In this document: positions 25,441 through 34,784 of the stretch, in pieces | How the letters are laid out: the number at the start of each line of letters is the position of its first letter | How positions within the stretch are numbered: position 1 is the stretch's first letter | Assembly: GCF_039543205.1 (NCBI RefSeq) | Contig: NZ_BAABJH010000001.1 | Span: 1,488,001-1,552,000, forward strand | Direction of reading: 5' to 3' | DNA length: 64,000 bases | Source of the DNA: Flaviramulus_B aquimarinus | GTDB lineage: Bacteria > Bacteroidota > Bacteroidia > Flavobacteriales > Flavobacteriaceae | Notes under the pieces: model-generated | Databases searched by the model: none | Told to the model about the DNA's origin: nothing | Seen by the model: only the letters and a program-made list of their open reading frames with translations | Position numbers and translations under genes: made by a program

Positions 25441-27120
25441 ATGAAAGACAACCCCATTTTAAAAATTGAAAACCTCACAATTTCATTTGGAAATAATGAA
25501 GTCATTCACAGTATATCATATCAACTAAATAAGAATGAAATTTTAGGTATTGTTGGCGAATCAGGCTCAGGAAAATCAGTATCATCCTTAGCCATTTTAG
25601 GGCTTCTTCCTAAAAATATTTCAACAATAAATTCTGGGAGCATTACTTATAAAAACCAAGATTTAACGGTTCTTTCTCCAAAATTATTTCAAAAAATAAG
25701 AGGGCGTAAAATAGCCATGATTTTTCAAGAACCGATGAGTTCTTTAAATCCATCTATGACTTGTGGTAAGCAGGTTCAAGAAATATTATTGCAACACACA
25801 ACATTATCCAAGTACGAAACTAAAGAAGAAACGCTATCACTCTTCGAAAAAGTAAAACTCCCTGATGCTAATCGTGTTTTTAAATCATATCCTCATGAAA
25901 TTTCTGGAGGACAAAAACAACGCGTTATGATAGCCATGGCTATTGCTTGTAAACCTGATATTTTAATTGCCGATGAACCCACAACTGCTCTAGATGTTAC
26001 GGTACAAAAAGATATTATCAGTTTATTAAAAGAATTACAAGTTGAAACTAAAATGAGTATCATTTTTATTACTCATGATCTGGCTTTAATTTCTGAAATA
26101 GCAGACAACGTACTTGTTATGTATAAAGGAAATATTGTTGAACAGGGTTTAGTGGCAGACATATTCAAAAACCCAAAACACAATTACACAAAAGCTTTAA
26201 TAAACTCCCGCCCATCATTAAGTACGCGACTAAAAACATTACCTACTATTCAAGATTTTTTAAATGATAGCATTTCAAATGAACTCGTATCAACCGAGCA
26301 ACGCCAAAAAAATCATGAGATACTTTATAGTAAGCCTCCGTTGTTAGAGGTTATTAATGTTGAAAAAGAATATATTTCTAAATCAGGATTATTTACAAAA
26401 ACCCAATCTTTTAAGGCGGTTAACGATGTGAGTTTTAAGTTATATGAAGGTGAAACTTTAGGCTTGGTAGGAGAATCTGGCTGTGGCAAATCTACGCTAG
26501 GAAATGCTATTCTTCAATTAGATAAAGCTACTTCTGGTTTAATTTTATATCATGGCGTTGATATTACTAAATTATCAAAAAGCGATACCAGGAAACTTAG
26601 AAAAGACATTCAAATTATATTTCAAGATCCGTATTCATCATTAAATCCAAGAATTCCTGTGGGCGAAGCTATTATGGAACCCATGAAAGTTCATAAGCTT
26701 TATAATTCTGATACTGAAAGAAAAGAAAAAGTCATTGATATTTTAAATCGAGTTGGATTATCTGAGGCCTTTTTTAATCGTTATCCTCATGAATTTTCTG
26801 GAGGCCAAAGGCAACGTATAGGTATTGCAAGAACTATTGCATTACAGCCTAAACTCATTGTTTGTGATGAATCCGTTTCAGCATTGGATATATCCGTTCA
26901 AGCGCAAGTTTTAAACCTGCTTAACGAACTTAAAGAAGGTTTTGGGTTTACCTATATATTTATTTCCCACGACTTGGCTGTGGTAAAATATATGTCTGAC
27001 CAATTACTGGTTATGAATCAAGGTAAAATTGAAGAGTTGGATGATGCGGATGCTATTTACAATAACCCAAAAAAGCATTATACAAAAAAATTAATTCATG
27101 CTATTCCTAAAGGCTTATAG
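25441..27120 (+). CDS. Peptide-type ABC transporter, fused double ATPase subunit
   Basis: The 559-residue protein contains two ABC nucleotide-binding domains of the DppD-DppF (YejF/GsiA-like) type. The first has Walker A GESGSGKSVSS, signature SGGQKQRVMIAMA and Walker B ILIADEPTTALD. The second has GESGCGKSTLG, SGGQRQRIGIAR and LIVCDESVSALD. Each ends in the oligopeptide/nickel-type C-terminal segment. It would power import of peptides or similar solutes in the cytoplasm. No permease or binding-protein gene is in the window, so its partners are encoded elsewhere. Confidence 0.93.
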   Translation: MKDNPILKIENLTISFGNNEVIHSISYQLNKNEILGIVGESGSGKSVSSLAILGLLPKNISTINSGSITYKNQDLTVLSPKLFQKIRGRKIAMIFQEPMSSLNPSMTCGKQVQEILLQHTTLSKYETKEETLSLFEKVKLPDANRVFKSYPHEISGGQKQRVMIAMAIACKPDILIADEPTTALDVTVQKDIISLLKELQVETKMSIIFITHDLALISEIADNVLVMYKGNIVEQGLVADIFKNPKHNYTKALINSRPSLSTRLKTLPTIQDFLNDSISNELVSTEQRQKNHEILYSKPPLLEVINVEKEYISKSGLFTKTQSFKAVNDVSFKLYEGETLGLVGESGCGKSTLGNAILQLDKATSGLILYHGVDITKLSKSDTRKLRKDIQIIFQDPYSSLNPRIPVGEAIMEPMKVHKLYNSDTERKEKVIDILNRVGLSEAFFNRYPHEFSGGQRQRIGIARTIALQPKLIVCDESVSALDISVQAQVLNLLNELKEGFGFTYIFISHDLAVVKYMSDQLLVMNQGKIEELDDADAIYNNPKKHYTKKLIHAIPKGL

Positions 27121-27243
27121 CATAAATATTTTTTTTGTTAAATAGAGTAAGCTTTTTACAAACTGTAAATTCTCTTTTATAGTTTGTTTAAATTTGCTTT
27201 CATTATTTGTAGGGAGTTCAGGTAGATTTGTTGCAATATTCAT
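27115..27243 (-). CDS. Doubtful 42-residue frame in the ABC/CoA-transferase gap
   Basis: An ATG at 27243 on the minus strand opens 42 codons (MNIATNLPELPTNNE... ending KKIFML) and stops at 27115, overlapping the ABC gene stop by 6 bases. The middle could form an amphipathic helix. It is the only frame I see in the gap 27121-27420, which otherwise holds AT-rich sequence and the terminator at 27349. It could equally be chance; no promoter or homology supports it. Confidence 0.25.
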   Translation of the reverse strand: MNIATNLPELPTNNESKFKQTIKENLQFVKSLLYLTKKIFML

Positions 27244-27348
27244 AGGTTTTAAAGTTTATGGTAGATTTGGGGAAATCTATAATAATTTGGTTTCTTTGGG
27301 GACTGCTAATATGTAACATATTTTCAATATATCAGTTTAAAAACATAA

Positions 27349-27394
27349 AAACTCGATGAAATGCATTGTTTTTTAACATTTTATCGAATTTTTC
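27349..27394. terminator. Bidirectional terminator between convergent genes
   Basis: The stem TCGATGAAATG / CATTTTATCGA (27353-27363 with 27377-27387, one G-T wobble) has T tracts on both strands just outside. It lies between the rightward ABC ATPase gene and the leftward CoA-transferase subunit B. Confidence 0.65.
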
Positions 27395-27420
27395 TACAAA
27401 TTTAAAATTCCAATTTATTA

Positions 27421-28074
27421 TTATATTGCCATTTCTGGAATATTGCCCTCAACAATTAAGGTCCCTTCTGTAGCATTTTTTATATCATCAACAGAAACTC
27501 CTGGAGCACGTTCCAATAATTTAAAACCTTTATCGGTTACCTCAAGAACGGCCATATTGGTTACAATTTTTTTAACACAACCAACGCCTGTAAGCGGTAA
27601 TGAACATTTCTTTAATAATTTTGATTCGCCTCTTTTGTTAGTATGCATCATAGCTACTATTATATTATCTGCGCTGGCTACTAAATCCATGGCACCTCCC
27701 ATACCTTTTACCATACGCCCTGGTATTTTCCAATTCGCTATATCGCCATTTTCTGCAACTTCCATAGCCCCTAAAATGGTTAAATCTACATGTTGTCCTC
27801 TAATCATCGAGAAACTTAAAGCAGAGTCGAAAAAACTTGCACCTGGTAAGGTGGTAATCGTTTGTTTTCCTGCGTTAATAACATCAGCATCTTCTTCGCC
27901 TTCAAACGGAAAAGGCCCCATGCCCAATACACCGTTTTCACTTTGAAATTCTACTTCAATATCATGACGCACATAATTTGCTACCAAAGTTGGAATACCA
28001 ATTCCTAAGTTTACATAATAACCATCTTTAACCTCTTTGGCAATACGTTTTGCTATACCTGTTTTATCTAACAT
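27421..28074 (-). CDS. scoB: 3-oxoacid CoA-transferase subunit B
   Basis: The 217-residue protein is the catalytic beta subunit of a two-subunit CoA transferase. It shows GYYVNLGIGIPTLVANYV at the N terminus and the active-site motif FQSENGVLGMGPFP, where the Glu forms the CoA thioester. With subunit A it moves CoA from succinyl-CoA to acetoacetate or a related acid in ketone-body or fatty-acid metabolism. It lies 139 bases downstream of scoA on the same strand, an unusually wide gap containing degenerate ACTTT repeats. Exact substrate is inferred from the family. Confidence 0.92.
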   Translation of the reverse strand: MLDKTGIAKRIAKEVKDGYYVNLGIGIPTLVANYVRHDIEVEFQSENGVLGMGPFPFEGEEDADVINAGKQTITTLPGASFFDSALSFSMIRGQHVDLTILGAMEVAENGDIANWKIPGRMVKGMGGAMDLVASADNIIVAMMHTNKRGESKLLKKCSLPLTGVGCVKKIVTNMAVLEVTDKGFKLLERAPGVSVDDIKNATEGTLIVEGNIPEMAI

Positions 28075-28185
28075 TCTTTTTAGTTAAAAGTTATAAGTGC
28101 CTTAAGTACTTATAGTTTTAGACACATTTGAATTTTCTATTGCTTAAGAGCTAAGTTTATGAGTATGGTGCATTTGAGTAAGCTA

Positions 28186-28224
28186 ACTTTAGACACTTTA
28201 ATACTCTTCAACTTTAAGTACTTT
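28186..28224. repeat. Degenerate ACTTT-unit repeat between scoA and scoB
   Basis: On the plus strand five ACTTT or ACTCT cores recur every 8-9 bases from 28186 to 28224, overlapping the 3' end of scoA. Related strings such as TACTTAAGGCA occur on the minus strand near 28105 and in the short gap at 31381-31430. It is weakly conserved and only suggestive. Confidence 0.35.
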
Positions 28225-28918
28225 TTGCTCTTACTGTTCGTTGCTCAATACGTTTTTCATAATGTTCACCTTGAAAAATGCGTTGTACAAATATTCCTGG
28301 AATATGAATTTGATTAGGGTCCAACTCACCAAGTGGCACTAATTCCTCAACCTCAGCGACCGTTATTTTAGCTGCACCACACATGTTCGGGTTAAAATTT
28401 CTAGCTGTACCTTTAAAAACCAAGTTTCCTGCTGCATCGCCTTTCCATGCTTTTACAAAAGCAAAATCAGCTTTAAACGCATGTTCTAAAACATACATTT
28501 TGCCATCAAACTCTCTGGTTTCTTTACCTTCTGCTACTTCGGTTCCATATCCTGCCGGTGTGTATATTGCAGGGAAACCCGCTTGTGCCGCTCGACAACG
28601 TTCTGCTAAAGTTCCTTGTGGAATCAATTCTACATCCAGTTCGCCCGAAAGCATCTGACGCTCAAATTCATCATTCTCGCCAACATAAGACGATACCATT
28701 TTTTTTATTTGTTTTTGTTGAAGCAGTAAGCCCAGTCCAAAATCATCAACACCGGCATTGTTAGAAATGCATGTTAGCCCATTGACACCCAATTTTACTA
28801 ATTCTGCTATAGCATTTTCAGGAATACCACTAAGTCCGAAACCACCAAGCATAAAAGTCATATTGCTTGAAACGCCTTCTAAAGCCTTTTGGACATTTGA
28901 TACTTTTTTATTAATCAT
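28214..28918 (-). CDS. scoA: 3-oxoacid CoA-transferase subunit A
   Basis: The 234-residue alpha subunit has the family's FMLGGFGLSGIPENAI motif, the loop CISNNAGVDDFGLG and the C-terminal signature IFVQRIFQGEHYEKRIEQRT. It pairs with the downstream scoB product to form the heteromeric enzyme in the cytoplasm. Start at 28918 (MINKKVSNVQKALEG) matches the usual N terminus. An AT-rich upstream region separates it from the terminator of the PBP1A unit. Confidence 0.93.
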   Translation of the reverse strand: MINKKVSNVQKALEGVSSNMTFMLGGFGLSGIPENAIAELVKLGVNGLTCISNNAGVDDFGLGLLLQQKQIKKMVSSYVGENDEFERQMLSGELDVELIPQGTLAERCRAAQAGFPAIYTPAGYGTEVAEGKETREFDGKMYVLEHAFKADFAFVKAWKGDAAGNLVFKGTARNFNPNMCGAAKITVAEVEELVPLGELDPNQIHIPGIFVQRIFQGEHYEKRIEQRTVRAKST

Positions 28919-28984
28919 TTTTATTCAGTTTTTGCAGTATAAATTTACGAATAATTGAATGATATGCCGAAAATATTAACAAAT

Positions 28985-29015
28985 AAAAAACCATTCTAAA
29001 TTAGAATGGTTTTTT
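28985..29015 (-). terminator. Intrinsic terminator downstream of PBP1A
   Basis: A 31-base perfect inverted repeat, AAAAAACCATTCTAA / TTAGAATGGTTTTTT around a central A, gives a CCATTC/GAATGG stem with T tracts on both sides. It lies 26 bases beyond the PBP1A stop on the minus strand and upstream of scoA. Confidence 0.85.
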
Positions 29016-29040
29016 ATTTCATTTTATTCAGAATAAACTC

Positions 29041-31380
29041 TTATCCAAAATCTAAATCTTCTGGTGTATCCTCGTCAGAATCATCGTCTGTAGTTGTACT
29101 GGTGTGTTTAGAACAATCCACATTTATAGAAAGGTTTTTTGGTTCTTCAAAATCTTCTTTAGAAATGCTTAATGCTTCATCTGCATAACAACTTTTCATA
29201 TATAAACCCCAAATTGGTAATGCCATGGCAGCGCCTTGTCCGTAAGTAATTGTTTTAAAATGAGCCGCTCGGTCTTCAGCACCTACCCAAACACCTGTTA
29301 CTAAATTGGGCACCATACCCATAAACCATCCATCACTTTGGTTTTGCGTTGTTCCTGTTTTACCTGCTATAGGGTTTGTGAATTCATATGGATATCCAGT
29401 AATAACCTCTTTGTAATCTGGCTTATTTTTAGCCCAACTGTGTCTTAACCTTGTGCCTGAACCACCTTGTGTAACGCCCTCCATTAGCTTGACTGTTACA
29501 TAAGCTGTTTCATCACTTAACACATCTCTGGTTTCGGGTTTAAATTGATATAAAATCGTTCCATTTTTATCTTCAATGCTAGTTACCATAACAGGTTTAG
29601 TGTAAACCCCTTGATTAGCAAATGTTGCGTATGCGCCAACCATTTCGTATACACTTATGTCTGGTGTTCCTAATGCTATGGACGGTACAGGAAGTATATC
29701 TGACTCAACGCCCAGTTTTTTTACTAAATCTGCTACGGTTTGTGGACCAACTTTATCAATTAATCTTGCGGTAATTGTATTTACTGAATTTGCTAAAGCA
29801 TTTTTTAAAGTTCTGTTGCCTCCATAATCGTTACTAGAATTTTTTGGACACCATTCTTCTGGATTTCCAAACTTGTTGGCTTCAATACAAAATGGGGTAT
29901 CTGGAAATTCATCACAAGGAGAGTAGTGCAATTGATCTATAGCTGCTGTATAAACAAAAGGTTTAAATGTAGATCCTATTTGGCGCTTGCCTTGTTTTAC
30001 CATATCGTATTGAAAATGTCTGTAATTCATTCCACCAACCCAGGCTTTTACATGACCTGTTTGTGGATTCATAGACATCATGCCTGTTCTTAAAAACGAT
30101 TTATAATACCGCATGGAATCTATAGGTTTCATAATGGTATCTATCTCAGAAGCTTTACCATCTTTCCATGCAAAAACAGACATTTTTACTGGTTTTTGAA
30201 ATGATGCTTTAATTTCCTTATCTGCCTTTTTTAAATCATATTTCATATGCCGCCAGCGTTCTGATTGCTTCATGGAACGTCGCATTAATGTATCAATAGC
30301 ACCGCGTGTTAATTCTAAAAAAGGAGCTGTAGGATTCCTTTTTGGGGTGTTTTGATTAAAAAATTCTGCCTGCAACCTTGGCATGTGCTGTTGCACGGCG
30401 TCTTCAGCATATTTTTGCATACGCGAATCGATTGTGGTATAAATTTTTAATCCATCATTGTATAGGTTGTATTTTGTGCCATCTGGCTTTGGATTGTTTT
30501 TAATCCAATCTTTCATAAAACCATCTAAATACCCTCTAAAATAGGTGGCGATACCTTCACGGTGTGATTCTGGTGAATAATCTAAATCCAGTTCTGTTTT
30601 TTGGAGTGAATCTTTAACTGTTTCTGTTATGTAATCATATTTCTCCATTTGAGATAATACAACATTGCGCCTATTTCTAACCCCTACTGGGTTTCTATGT
30701 GGCCTTGGGTTATAAAGTGATGAGTTTTTAAACATCCCGACCAACATGGCAGATTCTTTAAGATCTAAATCTTTAGGTTCTTTTCCGAAATATATTCTAC
30801 CTGCACTTCTAATGCCATCGGCATTATTACCAAAATCGTAAATATTAAAATATTGGGCTATTATTTCTTCTTTGGTGTATTGGCGTTCTAAACGAATTGC
30901 TATAATCCATTCTTTAACTTTTTGGGTAATTCTCCCTATTGTACTTCTAGAAGCCACACCTGTAAACAATTGTTTTGCTAACTGTTGAGATATAGTACTT
31001 GCTCCACCATCTCTTCCTAATGCCAACATGGCGCGTAATGTTCCACGAGCATCTATTCCAGAATGTTCATGAAAACGAGCATCTTCAGTGGCTATTAATG
31101 CATCTATTAAGTGTTTTGGTAGTTCATCATAACCTACGGGTGTTCTGTTATCATTTAAATAAAATTTTCCCAAGGTTTGTCCATCAGATGAAATGATTTC
31201 AGTAGCTAAATGTGTTTTAGGGTTTTCTAAAACCGTATGGTCTGGTAAGTCTCCAAAAATTGATGTCATGAAAAAAATTAGGAATACAAATAAAATACCT
31301 CCTAAAAACACCATCCAAAACCAACGAACGTATTTTGAAAAATCGTGAATAGTTTTTGTTTCTTTTTTTGCTTTTGCCAT
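29041..31380 (-). CDS. Penicillin-binding protein 1A (glycosyltransferase/transpeptidase)
   Basis: The 779-residue class A PBP has an N-terminal membrane anchor (about 18-40). Next comes a GT51 glycosyltransferase domain with the catalytic ATEDARFHEHSGID (E99) and GGASTISQQLAKQLF, and then a transpeptidase domain with GSTFKPFVY (S-x-x-K), NSVNTI (S-x-N) and GKTGTTQNQSDGWF (K-T-G). It polymerises and cross-links peptidoglycan at the outer face of the inner membrane. The C terminus is an acidic Asp/Glu-rich tail. It lies 50 bases downstream of gldH on the same strand, and its own terminator is at 28985. Confidence 0.96.
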   Translation of the reverse strand: MAKAKKETKTIHDFSKYVRWFWMVFLGGILFVFLIFFMTSIFGDLPDHTVLENPKTHLATEIISSDGQTLGKFYLNDNRTPVGYDELPKHLIDALIATEDARFHEHSGIDARGTLRAMLALGRDGGASTISQQLAKQLFTGVASRSTIGRITQKVKEWIIAIRLERQYTKEEIIAQYFNIYDFGNNADGIRSAGRIYFGKEPKDLDLKESAMLVGMFKNSSLYNPRPHRNPVGVRNRRNVVLSQMEKYDYITETVKDSLQKTELDLDYSPESHREGIATYFRGYLDGFMKDWIKNNPKPDGTKYNLYNDGLKIYTTIDSRMQKYAEDAVQQHMPRLQAEFFNQNTPKRNPTAPFLELTRGAIDTLMRRSMKQSERWRHMKYDLKKADKEIKASFQKPVKMSVFAWKDGKASEIDTIMKPIDSMRYYKSFLRTGMMSMNPQTGHVKAWVGGMNYRHFQYDMVKQGKRQIGSTFKPFVYTAAIDQLHYSPCDEFPDTPFCIEANKFGNPEEWCPKNSSNDYGGNRTLKNALANSVNTITARLIDKVGPQTVADLVKKLGVESDILPVPSIALGTPDISVYEMVGAYATFANQGVYTKPVMVTSIEDKNGTILYQFKPETRDVLSDETAYVTVKLMEGVTQGGSGTRLRHSWAKNKPDYKEVITGYPYEFTNPIAGKTGTTQNQSDGWFMGMVPNLVTGVWVGAEDRAAHFKTITYGQGAAMALPIWGLYMKSCYADEALSISKEDFEEPKNLSINVDCSKHTSTTTDDDSDEDTPEDLDFG

Positions 31381-31430
31381 AGTTTAAGTGTCTTAAGCAT
31401 TACATGCCTTAAGTATTTAAAGTTATGTGT

Positions 31431-31925
31431 TTATTCAATTGATGGGTTTTCTATTCTAAAACCAATATCTGTTACACCTTCAAGTTCTTTTACCCCATTA
31501 ACCTTTCCGTTTTCTCTCATAGCGTGCTGAATGTTAACTGTATATTCGCCAGTTTCTTTAAAAACAACTTGGTCTTTATACCAAAGTTTATTTTCCTTAA
31601 CATCCGTATAACCCGTTCCTAAAAGTTTTCCGCTTGGTTCCGTCATTTTATACTCTAAGGTGTCTTTTATCGTTTTTCCATGCGGAAAAACCATTTCTAT
31701 AATTAAGAACAAATTATTGTATTTATAGGCATTGGTATTTCTTAAGTTAACAAATAAATTATAGGTATTAATTGAGTCTGGCGGACTTACTTTAAAACTA
31801 ATAACCGAATCTTTATGCCATTTATTCGGAACTGATTTATATTCATCAAAAACACGATTAGAATCGCAAGAGACAAATACAAAAGAAACTAATACAAAGA
31901 ATAATACGACTCTATTTTGCAGCAT
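31431..31925 (-). CDS. gldH: Gliding motility lipoprotein GldH
   Basis: I place the start at 31925, giving MLQNRVVLFFVLVSFVFVSC, a lipoprotein signal peptide with lipobox FVSC; an open frame upstream to 32066 lies within ricT. The mature part of about 145 residues (DSNRVFDEYKSVPNKWHKD ... FPHGKTIKDTLEYKM ... HAMRENGKVNGVKELEGVTDIGFRIE) matches GldH. GldH is a lipoprotein needed for gliding and for stability of the T9SS in Flavobacteriia. The start overlaps the ricT 3' end by 14 bases, so translation is probably coupled. Confidence 0.92.
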   Translation of the reverse strand: MLQNRVVLFFVLVSFVFVSCDSNRVFDEYKSVPNKWHKDSVISFKVSPPDSINTYNLFVNLRNTNAYKYNNLFLIIEMVFPHGKTIKDTLEYKMTEPSGKLLGTGYTDVKENKLWYKDQVVFKETGEYTVNIQHAMRENGKVNGVKELEGVTDIGFRIENPSIE

Positions 31926-33144
31926 TTTTACTGTTTTGGGGTTTTCTTCTATTGTTTCTGTTTCTATTGTTTTGGGTTTTATTTGGCGTAGCATTTTTAT
32001 TGCCTTGTTTCTGTTTGCCTTTCCTCTTATTATTTCTACGTTTATTATGACGTTTTGGACTATCAAAACGCGTTAAACTATCTTGTCCTACAACGTTTTC
32101 AAACTCTGCTTTAGTATCTTCTACAAGGTCCGAAGCATATTCTTCTAGGCTTGCAATTTTTTTGCCTTTCTTATTTAAATCGATAATTTCATTGGCTTGT
32201 TGTGTGGTTATCTTATGCCAATTCATCCATTCACCTTCATAGGCATACCACATATGGCCTTTAAAAATATCCGTTTTTTGGCATACGGCTGTCCCTTTTT
32301 CAGTTTGAAGCTTTATGTCTGTTTTTGGAAAACTTTTTAAAGCATCTAAATACGTGTCAAGTTCATAATTTAGGCAACATTTTAGTTTCCCACATTGTCC
32401 TGCTAGTTTTTGTGGATTTAATGATAATTGTTGATAACGTGCTGCTGATGTACTTACCGACCGAAAATCTGTTAGCCAAGTTGAACAGCACAATTCGCGT
32501 CCGCAGGAACCAATACCTCCAAGTCTTGCTGCTTCTTGACGAAAGCCAACTTGTTTCATTTCTATTCGTGTCCTAAACTCACGGGCAAACACTTTTATAA
32601 GTTCTCTGAAATCCACGCGCTCTTCTGCGGTATAATAAAATGTGGCTTTACTAGCATCGCCTTGGAATTCGATATCTGATATCTTCATTTGCAACCTCAA
32701 ATCGATAGCAAACTGGCGTGCCTTAACCTTCATAGGTTCTTCTTTATCACGTGCTGTAGACCAAATATCAATATCTTTCTGACTTGCTTTTCTATAAATT
32801 TTTAAGGTTTCTTCAGGAGTTTCTGAAATATTTTTACGCTTCATTTGTACGCGCACTAATTCCCCCGTAAGGGTTACCATACCAATATCGTGACCTGATT
32901 TTGCTTGTGTAGCAACAATATCGCCAATACTAAGGGTTAGATTTTCTGTGTTATGGTAGTATTCTTTTCTTCCATTTTTGTAACGAACCTCAACCCAGTT
33001 AAATGGCTTTTCGCCATTGGGTAGCGACATGTTTGCTAACCAATCAAAAACGGTTAATTTATTACAACTATCTGTACCACAAGTACCATTATTTTTGCAG
33101 CCTTTTGGAGAGCCGTCTTTTGTTGAGCAACTTGCGCAAGCCAT
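31912..33144 (-). CDS. ricT: PSP1-domain protein, RicT/YaaT-like
   Basis: The 410-residue protein has a cysteine-rich start (ACASCSTKDGSPKGCKNNGTCG), a PSP1 domain (about 60-300) with the cluster-type cysteines in GSCGRELCCSTWLTDF and GQCGKLKCCLNYELD, and a long Lys/Arg/Asn-rich tail. In Bacillus, RicT acts with RicA and RicF in an iron-sulfur complex affecting RNA processing. The Bacteroidota role is not established. The basic low-complexity tail suggests nucleic-acid contact. It is the first gene of a unit with gldH and PBP1A. Confidence 0.9.
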   Translation of the reverse strand: MACASCSTKDGSPKGCKNNGTCGTDSCNKLTVFDWLANMSLPNGEKPFNWVEVRYKNGRKEYYHNTENLTLSIGDIVATQAKSGHDIGMVTLTGELVRVQMKRKNISETPEETLKIYRKASQKDIDIWSTARDKEEPMKVKARQFAIDLRLQMKISDIEFQGDASKATFYYTAEERVDFRELIKVFAREFRTRIEMKQVGFRQEAARLGGIGSCGRELCCSTWLTDFRSVSTSAARYQQLSLNPQKLAGQCGKLKCCLNYELDTYLDALKSFPKTDIKLQTEKGTAVCQKTDIFKGHMWYAYEGEWMNWHKITTQQANEIIDLNKKGKKIASLEEYASDLVEDTKAEFENVVGQDSLTRFDSPKRHNKRRNNKRKGKQKQGNKNATPNKTQNNRNRNNRRKPQNSKNAAK

Positions 33145-33316
33145 ATGTTTTATATATTGAATTCGCTAACAACTTTAAGGTTGTTACGAATGAAAGTTTA
33201 TAAATAATTTAACGGTAAAGATAACATTATTTAGATGATATTTTATTTTTGATTAACTTGTAAGAAATATTTTTAAATACTAACAGGAAATTTAATATTT
33301 AACTAGCCATCTACAC

Positions 33317-34711
33317 ATGAAAACACAAAAAAATCCTCAAGTTTTAATGCTACTATTTCTAATAGGAATTCAATTATCTTCAGGTCAAAGTTTAATTGCT
33401 AATGGTGGTGAATATCCACATAATACTAATAATGTTAATTGTTTAAACGACTTTCAGCGTAACGAAATAAAACAATTATTAACAACCAATGTAATCACTT
33501 TAAAAAAGCAGGGCAAATTAAAAACCATTTCCAAACGCACCTCTTCAGCGAATTTTATTTGGCCCGTAAAACAAGCTGATGGTTTTGCATATAGTGATGT
33601 TTGGGCTATTTCTAATTATGTTGATCATAATTCTAATTATCCCGATCTTCTTACTGATTACAATTGTGGTACTCGTACGTACGATACTAATTCAGGCTAC
33701 AACCATCAGGGCATAGATATTTTTACATGGCCATTTAGCTGGAAAATGGTTGATGATAACCAAGCCGAAATTATCGCAGCAGAAGGCGGTCTAATTATTG
33801 GAAAAATTGATGGTAATTTTGATAGAAGTTGTGAACTGAACAATAATCAGTGGAATGCCATATATTTACAACATACCGATGGTAGTATTGGTTGGTATGG
33901 GCATATGAAAAACGGTTCTTTAACCCCTAAAGGTATTGGAGAAACTGTCACTCAAGGAGAGTTTTTGGGTGTTATAGGAAGTTCTGGAAACTCTACTGGT
34001 CCACATTTACATTTTGAAGTTTATGAAGATAATACATATACTCAGCTAATCGACCCTTATTCAGGTACTTGTAACGCCTTAAACGGCACCTCTTGGTGGC
34101 AAACTCAAAAGCCTTATTTAAATACAAATATTAATGCGGTTCTAACCCATAGTGCTGTTCCTGGATTTAATACCTGTCCCACAACTGAAACTACTAACAT
34201 TAGCAATTACTTTAACATTGGTGATACAATATACTTTGCCGTCTATTTAAGGGATCAGGTTTCAGGAACATCCATGAATTTAAAAATTATTCAACCTAAT
34301 AATATACCATTATATGATTGGGATAATAATTTAAACAATGACTTCAGTGCTTCCTATTGGTTTTGGAATGTCCCAATAAATACTGCAGGAGAATGGAAAT
34401 GGCAAGTGACTTATAATGGACAAACCGAAACACACAGCTTTAACGTGGGGACATTAAGCAAAAATAAGGTTGAGGAAAATTTAGTTTCTGTTTACCCCAA
34501 CCCTTTTTCTGATGAACTACTTATTAGCACCAATCATTCAATAAAAAAAGGCGTCTTATTTAATGCTTTAGGAAAACCTGTTCTTAATATTGAAAATTTT
34601 AACACCAAATTAGAAAGCATTAACACATCTAATTTAGCTAATGGACTTTATTTTTTAAACCTTAAAATGAATAATAATACTGAAAAAAACATCAAAATAA
34701 TTAAGAATTAA
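33317..34711 (+). CDS. Secreted M23 metallopeptidase with T9SS type A sorting domain
   Basis: The 464-residue protein has a signal peptide (LMLLFLIGIQLSSG) and an M23 (LytM/lysostaphin) domain in which the zinc ligands are visible as HQGIDIF (H and D) and GPHLHFEVYED (H-x-H). A beta-rich spacer follows, and then a type A Por sorting domain (VSVYPNPFSDELLIS ... LANGLYFLNLKMNN). It would be exported by the T9SS and cleave peptidoglycan peptides or another glycine-rich peptide outside the cell. It is a single gene with an AT-rich promoter region. Confidence 0.93.
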   Translation: MKTQKNPQVLMLLFLIGIQLSSGQSLIANGGEYPHNTNNVNCLNDFQRNEIKQLLTTNVITLKKQGKLKTISKRTSSANFIWPVKQADGFAYSDVWAISNYVDHNSNYPDLLTDYNCGTRTYDTNSGYNHQGIDIFTWPFSWKMVDDNQAEIIAAEGGLIIGKIDGNFDRSCELNNNQWNAIYLQHTDGSIGWYGHMKNGSLTPKGIGETVTQGEFLGVIGSSGNSTGPHLHFEVYEDNTYTQLIDPYSGTCNALNGTSWWQTQKPYLNTNINAVLTHSAVPGFNTCPTTETTNISNYFNIGDTIYFAVYLRDQVSGTSMNLKIIQPNNIPLYDWDNNLNNDFSASYWFWNVPINTAGEWKWQVTYNGQTETHSFNVGTLSKNKVEENLVSVYPNPFSDELLISTNHSIKKGVLFNALGKPVLNIENFNTKLESINTSNLANGLYFLNLKMNNNTEKNIKIIKN

Positions 34712-34784
34712 TTTTATCGAACTTTATAACTAAGTTATTGGAAATTGAAGTGATGCCATTAACTCTATGTTTTTGCATAACAGA

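Noticed and set aside
27443..27946. Open frame of 167 codons on the plus strand opposite scoB
   Set aside because: It lies wholly inside a well-recognised CoA-transferase subunit gene on the other strand and has a low-complexity translation.
31926..32066. N-terminal extension of gldH to 32066
   Set aside because: The extension lies within ricT and would hide the clear lipoprotein signal starting at 31925.
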